Virus record (IMG/VR): IMGVR_UViG_3300033388_000839
Span: 1 to 26,928 of that record
DNA: 26,928 nt
From: a virus
Direction: 5' to 3' (one strand)
This document shows, piece by piece, positions 1 to 5,396 of this stretch (position 1 is the first letter of the stretch; each line of letters opens with the position of its first letter). A model generated the notes under the pieces. That model saw only the letters and a program-made list of their open reading frames with translations, made no database searches and was not told the DNA's origin. The position numbers and the translations under genes were made by a program.

Positions 1-206
1 TATTAGATATATTTGAAGATCATCATAATATATCTGAAGAGATGTTAAAACTTATGTATAGTAAAAGAAACCCAAGGAGGCCAATAGACCATCTTGTTAT
101 ATATACAAACATAGAAGGTGCAGATAAAATTAATAAAGCATTAGATGAATATAAAGTAAAGTCTATTAAAGAGCCTTTGAATTGGAATACCTTAAAACTA
201 GATTAA
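1..206 (+). CDS. Unknown protein, C-terminal part only
   Basis: The reading frame is open from the window edge (first whole codon at base 3) to a TAA at 204-206, giving the last 67 residues of a protein that starts upstream. The tail contains many charged residues and an apparent alpha/beta stretch (HLVIYTNIEGADKINKAL). No family is recognised. Two bases separate its stop from the next ATG (TAAACATG), the same tight junction seen between many genes here, so it probably belongs to one transcript with the next gene. Function unknown. Confidence 0.7.
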   Translation, partial: LDIFEDHHNISEEMLKLMYSKRNPRRPIDHLVIYTNIEGADKINKALDEYKVKSIKEPLNWNTLKLD

Positions 207-208
207 AC

Positions 209-436
209 ATGAAAGATAAAGAAACAGTTGTAGTTGTAAGTACTACAAACTACCCAGGAAGCCATAGTGAAGAATTACCATTTAAAGGGGTTATTCTGGA
301 TACGTATGATCATAAAGAAGGAGCAGTGACTTGTCTAGTAGAATCTGTAAAGACTAAAAGACACTACATATTATTCTTACATGAGATAATGACTAAAGAA
401 GATATAAGTAAGCTTCATGAGGTGTTACTAAGCTAA
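209..436 (+). CDS. Small unknown protein (75 aa)
   Basis: The frame could be extended to a TTG at 182, but that would overlap the preceding gene. The ATG at 209, two bases after the previous stop, is a better start and gives a 75-residue product beginning MKDKETVVVV. The composition suggests an alternating beta-strand core (VVVVSTT, GVILDTY, AVTCLVES, RHYILFLHEI) followed by a short helix near the C-terminus. No signal peptide, membrane segment or known catalytic motif is visible. It is the last gene before the structured RNA at 453-537 and a new promoter at 574, so it ends an operon. Function unknown. Confidence 0.7.
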   Translation: MKDKETVVVVSTTNYPGSHSEELPFKGVILDTYDHKEGAVTCLVESVKTKRHYILFLHEIMTKEDISKLHEVLLS

Positions 437-452
437 TAGTAGCATTACAGAA

Positions 453-537
453 GCTAGTGTTTATGGGGGTTCCAGATGGACTTGGGAGTGTAAAAAATTT
501 GCTAGGCACTCTCTCCAGCCTCCCGCACATAATTAGC
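453..537 (+). ncRNA. Long imperfect hairpin, candidate structured RNA
   Basis: Eighty-five bases fold into one extended stem-loop by hand pairing: GCTA 453-456 with TAGC 534-537; TTATG 461-465 with CATAA 528-532; GGGG 466-469 with TCCC 521-524 (one G-U); TGGA 477-480 with TCCA 514-517; GGGAGTG 484-490 with CACTCTC 507-513 (one G-U). That is 24 pairs broken by small internal loops and bulges, closing a 16-base A/T-rich loop. No T-tract follows, so it is not a simple terminator. It lies between a gene end at 436 and a promoter at 574. It could be a small RNA, a 3' UTR stability element, or a DNA-level site such as a packaging or replication signal. Strand is assumed. It does not fold as a tRNA. 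Confidence 0.35.
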
Positions 538-573
538 AATCCTGGAATAATTAGTAATAAAAGCTATAAAAAC

Positions 574-604
574 TTGTACATTATTATTTAAGTATGTACA
601 TTTG
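574..604 (+). promoter_or_regulatory. Bacteroidota-type promoter, -33 TTG and -7 TACATTTG
   Basis: TTG at 574-576 and TACATTTG at 597-604 are separated by 20 bases, matching the Bacteroidota consensus TTTG-N19/20-TAnnTTTG. Transcription would begin around 610, leaving an A-rich leader of about 22 bases before the ATG at 632. The octamer TGTACATT occurs twice, at 575-582 and 595-602, 20 bases apart, overlapping both promoter elements, so a regulator could bind there. It would drive the genes from 632 through the tRNA. Confidence 0.6.
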
Positions 605-631
605 CCACATTATAAATCCAAACAACAAATT

Positions 632-952
632 ATGAATGAAAACGAAGAACTACCTGAAGATGTAACACCTGAAGAGGTAGAAGAAACTCAAGAGCCTGAA
701 GTAGATATGGTAGAAGAAACTGAACCTAAAGAGATTAAAACAATAGAAGAAGTTAAAGAAGCTATAGCATATGAAGAAGGAGTATATAAAGCTACTGATG
801 TAGATCCTGATGTAGATGAAATGCAAGAATCCCCTGTAAGAGATACTGAATCTATTATAGAAAACATAGAAGAAGTTTTAAATAGAATGGGAACTTTACA
901 AGGAGTAAGTAAATTAAAAGAACTAATAGAAGAATTAAAAGCATCATTATAA
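632..952 (+). CDS. Acidic unknown protein (106 aa)
   Basis: The start is placed at ATG 632. An upstream in-frame TTG at 602 falls inside the promoter -7 box and would probably lie before the transcript start. The first 45 residues are extremely acidic with loosely repeated Glu/Pro motifs (PEEVEE, VEETEPKE), so this part is probably disordered. The last 35 residues form a likely amphipathic helix (SIIENIEEVLNRMGTLQGVSK). No known family is recognised. It is the first gene of the operon and is followed one base later by the GroES-like gene. Acidic proteins in this position can be virion-internal or assembly factors, but nothing here proves that. Confidence 0.75.
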   Translation: MNENEELPEDVTPEEVEETQEPEVDMVEETEPKEIKTIEEVKEAIAYEEGVYKATDVDPDVDEMQESPVRDTESIIENIEEVLNRMGTLQGVSKLKELIEELKASL

Positions 953-953
953 C

Positions 954-1358
954 ATGGCAGAAGAAAAAGTAGACAAGTTACAAACTTGGAAAGATAGAGC
1001 TGAAAAGTCTAAATCAGTAATTGAAAAGTGTATTAAAGAAGGAGTAAGTTGGAATCCATTAGATGATCAAATCCTTTACTGTCAAACAGTAATTCCTACA
1101 TTATCTGAAGAAGATTTAGAAGGAACTGATCCTTTAGTACTAGAAGCTATGTTTGAAGGAGATGTAGAAGGAGAAGTATCTAAAAGAAACTTAACTCTGA
1201 TCGCTATGGGACCTAAGTGTACAAAATCATTTATTAAGCCTGGAACTAAAATTACAGTTAGAGGACATGCTTATAAACTAGATTTACCAGAAGGAACTTT
1301 CTTTACAGTTAGAGAATACGATTTAATAGGATACCACGGTGAAAATCAAGAAGCCTAA
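954..1358 (+). CDS. Probable GroES (Cpn10)/gp31-like co-chaperonin
   Basis: The 134-residue product carries the landmarks of the 10-kDa chaperonin fold. WNPLDDQIL at 33-41 corresponds to the first strand of GroES (typically PLxDRVLV). LIAMGPKC at 82-89 corresponds to VVAVGPG, IKPGTKI at 94-100 to VKVGDKV, and FFTVREYDLIGYH at 116-128 to the C-terminal strand (YLIxREDDILAVI). Between the first strand and residue 80 is a long segment (about 45-75) where GroES has its mobile loop; it contains LVL at 61-63, in the place of the hydrophobic tripeptide that contacts GroEL. An N-terminal extension of about 30 residues is extra compared with the usual 95-100 residues. Phage T4 gp31 is the known precedent, replacing GroES during capsid folding. 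The call rests on motif order recognised by eye. It lies in the operon just upstream of packaging genes. Confidence 0.6.
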   Translation: MAEEKVDKLQTWKDRAEKSKSVIEKCIKEGVSWNPLDDQILYCQTVIPTLSEEDLEGTDPLVLEAMFEGDVEGEVSKRNLTLIAMGPKCTKSFIKPGTKITVRGHAYKLDLPEGTFFTVREYDLIGYHGENQEA

Positions 1359-1360
1359 TC

Positions 1361-1789
1361 ATGAAGAAATTAGTAATTAAAGTATATTTATTCTTAAAAG
1401 GACTGTTTGGTACTAAGATAGAAGGAACAGATAACTCAGGTATCACTGAGCCTGTACCTCTGTCTTGGACAAAGCAGACTGCAAAGCATTTATGGGAGCT
1501 TTTTAATGTAGACGCTCAAGATAAGATAGATTATACCAATACGCACGAAGACCATCATTCAAACTTTAAACATCTTGATGACCCGGAAGATGAAAGATTT
1601 GATAATGTAACTGAACAGGTAGGATTAACGTACGAAGAAGACGGAATGACACCATACAACGCTGCTGAGGTATATGATATGACTTATGAAGAGTATACAG
1701 ATTATAAAGAAAAGATACTTCCTATAGCAAAAGGTAAAAACGCTAGAAAGATTACAAAAGAAGAGTTAGATGCTCTTTATATTAAATAA
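1361..1789 (+). CDS. Unknown protein with hydrophobic N-terminus (142 aa)
   Basis: The ATG lies two bases after the previous stop (TAATCATG). The first 17 residues (MKKLVIKVYLFLKGLFG) are basic then hydrophobic, resembling a short membrane anchor or weak signal sequence, but there is no clear cleavage site. The remainder is acidic and rich in aromatic residues, with a His/Asp-rich patch (HEDHHSNFKHLDDPEDE) that might bind metal. The C-terminus ends with a helix-like KKEELDALY-type segment. No family recognised. It is the last protein gene before the tRNA, whose 5' end is 15 bases beyond the stop, so the two are probably co-transcribed. Confidence 0.7.
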   Translation: MKKLVIKVYLFLKGLFGTKIEGTDNSGITEPVPLSWTKQTAKHLWELFNVDAQDKIDYTNTHEDHHSNFKHLDDPEDERFDNVTEQVGLTYEEDGMTPYNAAEVYDMTYEEYTDYKEKILPIAKGKNARKITKEELDALYIK

Positions 1790-1803
1790 CTAAAAAGAAA
1801 TAT

Positions 1804-1876
1804 CGCAGGGTAGAGAAGTGGTTAACTCGTGGGGTTCATTACCCTAAGATCGGGGGTTCGAATCCCTCCCCTGCTA
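1804..1876 (+). tRNA. tRNA with CAU anticodon, initiator (fMet)-like
   Basis: A full cloverleaf folds: acceptor 1804-1810 with 1869-1875, D-arm 1813-1828, anticodon arm 1830-1846, T-arm 1852-1868 with loop TTCGAAT, discriminator A1876. The anticodon CAT is at 1837-1839. Three features match bacterial initiator tRNA: the 1-72 pair is mismatched (C-U) while the other six acceptor pairs form; the D-stem has A11-U24; the anticodon stem ends in three G-C pairs (29-31 with 39-41). G15-C48, G18 and G19 are present. Oddities are U at position 37, normally a purine, and an A13-A22 mismatch. The 3' CCA is not encoded (A73 is followed by CTA), so a host enzyme must add it. An elongator Met or Ile2 tRNA is less likely given the initiator signature. 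Confidence 0.85.
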
Positions 1877-1879
1877 CTA

Positions 1880-1907
1880 ATACCCATCTTAACAGGTGGG
1901 TATTTTT
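1880..1907 (+). terminator. Rho-independent terminator after the tRNA
   Basis: A nine-base-pair stem (ATACCCATC at 1880-1888 with GGTGGGTAT at 1895-1903, one T-G pair) closes a six-base loop and is followed by a run of T to 1907. It starts only four bases after the tRNA discriminator base. It ends the operon begun at the promoter near 574. Confidence 0.85.
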
Positions 1908-1934
1908 GTATATACATGTTTAACTAATAATAAG

Positions 1935-1942
1935 TACCTTTG
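1935..1942 (+). promoter_or_regulatory. Promoter -7 box TACCTTTG, predicted leaderless start
   Basis: TACCTTTG matches the Bacteroidota -7 element TAnnTTTG. The G of the box is only four bases before the ATG at 1947, so the transcript would start at or next to the start codon. No TTG is found at the expected -33 spacing, so either the promoter is weak or a phage factor is needed. The sequence TTTGTACA followed closely by ATGGAT recurs at the scaffold-gene promoter (7853-7866). Confidence 0.5.
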
Positions 1943-1946
1943 TACA

Positions 1947-2144
1947 ATGGATAAGATAATAGAAGAACTTAGCATTAAATATAACTTACCTAAACCTATT
2001 ATAGAAAAGGTAGTTAGAGATCAGTTTAAGTTTACTGCAGAAGTAATGGCTCAGGGAGAATTTAAGCCAATGCGATTACCTTATCTAGGAGTATTTGGTG
2101 TAAAGCCAGGTAGATTAGAAAAGTTAAATAAAAAGAAAGAATGA
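1947..2144 (+). CDS. HU/IHF-like DNA-binding protein, short form (65 aa)
   Basis: The start is taken at ATG 1947. A longer frame from 1896 runs back into the terminator and promoter. Residues 1-30 form two helices and the segment LPYLGVFGVKPGR matches the HU/IHF core that normally reads GFGTFxVxxR. At 65 residues it is shorter than HU (about 90): the DNA-wrapping beta-arm and the final helix are missing. Related short HU-like genes, usually labelled IHF subunit, are a recurrent feature near the structural genes of crAss-like and similar Bacteroidota phages. It may bind or bend DNA during packaging or act as a protein-protein module. It overlaps the next gene by four bases (ATGA), implying translational coupling. 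Confidence 0.65.
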   Translation: MDKIIEELSIKYNLPKPIIEKVVRDQFKFTAEVMAQGEFKPMRLPYLGVFGVKPGRLEKLNKKKE

Positions 2145-2437
2145 AAGGATATGAGTTTACGATAGTGCAAGACGTTTACACAGAGTCGATAAATGACAAA
2201 GGAGAACCTGAGATTGTGCTAGTTAAACCAAACCTAAAAACAAAGTGGTATTGTAGAGACTTAGATATGATAACAGGATTTGAACAAGTATATAACACTA
2301 AAGGAAACGTTAAAATACACCATACAGCACTTCTAGTGCACGGTGAAGAAAGAATAGTAAAATTACCTTACAATAAAGTAAAAGAGCTTCTAAAAGGCTC
2401 TGAACAACCTAAAATAGGATTTAAACAGAATAGATAA
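2141..2437 (+). CDS. Small unknown protein, beta-rich (98 aa)
   Basis: It starts within the stop of the HU-like gene (ATGA overlap). The sequence predicts a beta-rich domain: YEFTIVQDVYTE, PEIVLVKPNL, KTKWYCRDLDMI, KGNVKIHHTALLV, GEERIVKLPYNKVKELL. No motif is catalytic and there is no membrane segment. The short HU-like gene followed by a small beta-rich protein, then packaging genes, suggests a role in genome packaging or head assembly, but only by position. Function unknown. Confidence 0.7.
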   Translation: MKGYEFTIVQDVYTESINDKGEPEIVLVKPNLKTKWYCRDLDMITGFEQVYNTKGNVKIHHTALLVHGEERIVKLPYNKVKELLKGSEQPKIGFKQNR

Positions 2438-2439
2438 AC

Positions 2440-2979
2440 ATGGGAATATTTGATTACTCTAACCATAAAGTAGTATTACATCCAGACTCAGTAGTAATTC
2501 CTCCATTTATAGATATATGGGAAAGAGATAAGACTAAGCAGAAGCATAAAGCAACAAAAGAACTATCTTATGTATATTTTGTCTGTGATTTCAAGTCTCC
2601 GTATGCTATTTATAACAGTAATGATATAGAAGCTAAAGTACAAGAAGACTTTATTAAAGATGATAAATGGGAACCGGACGATGTAGTAAAAGCAGCTATG
2701 CATAAGTACAACAAATTCCAGGAGACATATACGATGAGATTCTTAAAGTCTGCAAGGGGATTAGCAGAGAAATTACAGCAGTATTTCGATGAGGTTAACT
2801 TCCATGAAGAAGATGAAAAGGGTAATCCTAAATATAAAGCTACAGATGTAGTTAGAAATCTAAAAGAAGTAGGAAAAGTAATGGAATCACTTACTTCTAT
2901 AGAAGAAACAGTAAAGAAAGAATTAGACGCTAAAGCGCAAATTAAAGGTAAAAAAGTAATAAGATCAAGAGAACGATAA
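2440..2979 (+). CDS. Unknown protein; possible small terminase or packaging partner
   Basis: The product has 179 residues. An N-terminal half with an aromatic, beta-like segment (SYVYFVCDFKSPYAIYN) leads into a mostly helical C-terminal half. Residues about 83-118 look like a helix pair, and about 136-170 form a likely coiled coil (VVRNLKEVGKVMESLTSIEE). The tail is basic (KGKKVIRSRER), suitable for nucleic-acid contact. Being two short genes upstream of the large terminase, with a coiled coil and a basic tail, it is a candidate small terminase, but I see no helix-turn-helix. The spacing to both neighbours is one to three bases. Confidence 0.6.
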   Translation: MGIFDYSNHKVVLHPDSVVIPPFIDIWERDKTKQKHKATKELSYVYFVCDFKSPYAIYNSNDIEAKVQEDFIKDDKWEPDDVVKAAMHKYNKFQETYTMRFLKSARGLAEKLQQYFDEVNFHEEDEKGNPKYKATDVVRNLKEVGKVMESLTSIEETVKKELDAKAQIKGKKVIRSRER

Positions 2980-2980
2980 C

Positions 2981-3217
2981 ATGGCAATCACGAACAAACA
3001 ACTAGCCTCAATAGGCTTTACAATGATTAAAGGTAATAAAACAATGGTAAGACCTGTAGGAGATGATATAATTCTTACAGCGTCTCAAGCTCATTTATAC
3101 CTTAACGGAGCTCACTTAATTAACATGGAATTTATAGACTTAGCATTTTTAACTAAGTATATAGAAAAAGTAATACAAGCAAAACGTAAAGCAGATGCCG
3201 GAGCAAAGCCTAAATAA
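2981..3217 (+). CDS. Small unknown protein before the terminase (78 aa)
   Basis: The ATG follows the previous stop by one base (TAACATG). The first half suggests short beta strands (GFTMIKGNKTMVRPV, DDIILTA), and the second half is helical (FIDLAFLTKYIEKVIQAKRK), with a lysine/alanine-rich tail. The last 23 bases overlap the terminase start in another frame, so the two are probably translationally coupled. This conserved-looking arrangement makes a packaging role plausible, and it is an alternative small-terminase candidate. No family recognised. Confidence 0.65.
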   Translation: MAITNKQLASIGFTMIKGNKTMVRPVGDDIILTASQAHLYLNGAHLINMEFIDLAFLTKYIEKVIQAKRKADAGAKPK

Positions 3218-5318
3218 ACTAGAACTATCTCCTATATTTGTTAATTCTGCACTCTTTAACGAAGAAGCTAGAAACTATCAGAAGTCTGGAGATCATGAAG
3301 ATGATAAATTTTACACATCTGCACCTCCAGGAACTGGAACACATAAAGAGTACTGGGATGAGCAAGAAAGAAGATGTAGAGAAGGATATACTGTAGGAGG
3401 TATTAGAATTACGGGAGTTCACTACTTTTATTTAAACTTCTGTAGAATTAAAGTAACCGTAAAAGAAGGTAAGTTAGAACGTAAGATATTTTCTTTCCCT
3501 AAATTTCTAGATGTAGATTATTACTTTTTTCATGAAGTAGAAAAAGCTAGAGAGAACGGAGAAGGTATTATTGTAGCTAAATCAAGACGTAAGGGATTCT
3601 CATTTAAAACAGGGGCCCTTGTAGCACATCAGTATACATTTTATAGAAACTCTATATCTATTATTGGGGCTTATCTAGAAGCTTATTCTGGAGCTACTAT
3701 GGCTATGGTATTAGAGATGTTAAACTTTAACGATCATAAGACAGACTTTGGTAAAGCTAGATTAAGAGATAAACAAGAGCATATTATATCAGGCTTTATA
3801 GAAGACGGTGTAAAGATGGGCTTTAAGAGTGAAGTATTTAGACTTACGTTTAAAGATAACTTCTCTGCAGCGATTGGAAAGACTGCCGATTTAATGCTAT
3901 TTGAAGAAGCAGGTAAATGGCCTAACCTTATTGACTCTTACGCAATTACAGCGCCTGTATTCCGAGATGGTAGTATTATGACAGGAATGCCGATCATATT
4001 TGGAACAGGGGGTGATATGGACGGAGGTTCTAATGACTTTGCTGAAATGTTCTATAGTCCAGAAACTTATTGGTTACGAGCATATGAAAACGAATGGGAT
4101 GAAGGAGGATACGGAACAAGCTGTGGTTTATTTATAGATGATATGTGGTATAAACCTGGAAAGGTAATGATTCCAGCATACCTAAAAGATTCTTATCATA
4201 AAACTGCTCCTCCTTTAGAGGAAATAGACAAGTATCAGGCTAAACACCCTGAAGATATGATTAGTGTAGATGCTGTAGATGATAACGGTAACTCACATAG
4301 ATGCGCAGCTGAGATTGCACTAGAAAGAGAAAGAGCTTCTAAAAAAGAGGGTTCTACTAAAAGGTCCTGGGAGAAGTATGTAACTCAATACCCTAAAACA
4401 CCTAGAGAAGCTTTCTTAAGAACAAGTGGTAACGTATTTCCTACAGTAGAACTTAGTGCTTGGTTAGGAGAGTTAGAAATCAACAGGAAGGCACAGGCTG
4501 CAGGTATGACAGGGGATCTATATTGGCAAGGAGAAGAAGTAAGATGGACTCCTAACTTAGAACTGTATCCAGTAGAGAAGTTTCCACACAAGCCAGATGA
4601 AGATAACTCTGGATGTGCAGTTATATGGGAACATCCTTATAGAGATGAGAATGGAAATATTCCTTATGGTATGTATATAGCAGGGACGGATCCATACGAT
4701 CAAGATAAGTCTACAACGGCTTCTTTAGGTTCTACATTTATCTATAAGACGTTTACACAATTTGATCAAACTTATAACATGATTGTAGCTGAATATACAG
4801 GAAGGCCTGATTTAGCATCTACTCATTATGAAGAAACTAGAAAGCTTTTAGAATACTATAATGCTAAGACTTTATATGAGAATCAAGTAAAGGGACTTAA
4901 GATACATTTTGAACAAAAGAAGTGTTTATATCTACTAAAAGAACAGCCTTCTATTATAGCGGATTTAGTTAAAAACTCTAAAGTGCAACGTGGATATGGT
5001 ATACACATGACTACAGGTATTAAAACTCAAGCAGAGATATATCTAAGAGATTGGTTACTAGAAAAACGTGGAGAAAAAGAAGACGGATCACCTTTAATGA
5101 ACTTACACACTATATACTCTATACCGTTATTACAAGAACTTATAGCATATGATTCTAAACAAGGTAACTTTGATAGGGCTATTGCGTTTATGGTAACTAT
5201 ACTACATTCTCATGAAAACCATAAGGTAAGAGTAGAGGAGAATAGTAACCGGCATAGAAAGCTTAACTCTGGTATTTTTGCTAATAATAGACAGTTGTTT
5301 AGAAAAGCCGGTAGATAG
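3195..5318 (+). CDS. terL: Terminase large subunit
   Basis: This is the packaging motor: an ATPase joined to a nuclease that cuts the genome and drives it through the portal. In the 707 residues, the Walker A-like loop is AKSRRKGFSF at 128-137, Walker B with catalytic glutamates is DLMLFEEAG at 232-240, and the coupling motif is IFGTGG at 268-273. The RNase H-like nuclease half begins near 490. Its likely metal-binding acids are D499 in YIAGTDPYDQ, E562 in YENQVKG, and D660 in GNFDRAIAF. The SRRKGFS form of Walker A departs from GKT but is seen in terminases of Bacteroidota phages. The start at 3195 overlaps the upstream gene by 23 bases. The gene ends with TAG, followed soon by further stops. 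Confidence 0.95.
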   Translation: MPEQSLNKLELSPIFVNSALFNEEARNYQKSGDHEDDKFYTSAPPGTGTHKEYWDEQERRCREGYTVGGIRITGVHYFYLNFCRIKVTVKEGKLERKIFSFPKFLDVDYYFFHEVEKARENGEGIIVAKSRRKGFSFKTGALVAHQYTFYRNSISIIGAYLEAYSGATMAMVLEMLNFNDHKTDFGKARLRDKQEHIISGFIEDGVKMGFKSEVFRLTFKDNFSAAIGKTADLMLFEEAGKWPNLIDSYAITAPVFRDGSIMTGMPIIFGTGGDMDGGSNDFAEMFYSPETYWLRAYENEWDEGGYGTSCGLFIDDMWYKPGKVMIPAYLKDSYHKTAPPLEEIDKYQAKHPEDMISVDAVDDNGNSHRCAAEIALERERASKKEGSTKRSWEKYVTQYPKTPREAFLRTSGNVFPTVELSAWLGELEINRKAQAAGMTGDLYWQGEEVRWTPNLELYPVEKFPHKPDEDNSGCAVIWEHPYRDENGNIPYGMYIAGTDPYDQDKSTTASLGSTFIYKTFTQFDQTYNMIVAEYTGRPDLASTHYEETRKLLEYYNAKTLYENQVKGLKIHFEQKKCLYLLKEQPSIIADLVKNSKVQRGYGIHMTTGIKTQAEIYLRDWLLEKRGEKEDGSPLMNLHTIYSIPLLQELIAYDSKQGNFDRAIAFMVTILHSHENHKVRVEENSNRHRKLNSGIFANNRQLFRKAGR

Positions 5319-5358
5319 ATAACTTAGCTAAAGGATATGAAAAGTAATAACTTATACT

Positions 5359-5366
5359 TAAATTTG
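5359..5366 (+). promoter_or_regulatory. Possible promoter -7 box TAAATTTG before portal gene
   Basis: TAAATTTG in the 78-base gap between terminase and portal genes matches TAnnTTTG. It lies 30 bases before the portal ATG, leaving room for a short A-rich leader. No TTG is present about 20 bases upstream, so support is weak. Confidence 0.35.
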
Positions 5367-5396
5367 CAGACAATGCAAAACATTATATAAGAATAA

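Noticed and set aside
182-208. TTG-initiated extension of the 209-436 gene
   Set aside because: It overlaps the upstream partial gene, while ATG 209 has the two-base spacing typical of this region.
453-537. Degenerate tRNA
   Set aside because: The region pairs as one long hairpin, with no T-loop or anticodon arm.
602-631. TTG start for the acidic protein
   Set aside because: The TTG is part of the promoter -7 box, so it would not be transcribed; ATG 632 is preferred.
1896-1946. Longer HU-like frame
   Set aside because: The extension runs through the terminator stem and the promoter box. The MDKIIEEL start fits the family.
2610-2987. Minus-strand open frame of 125 codons
   Set aside because: It lies fully opposite a real + strand gene and has low-complexity Ser/Leu composition typical of antisense shadows.
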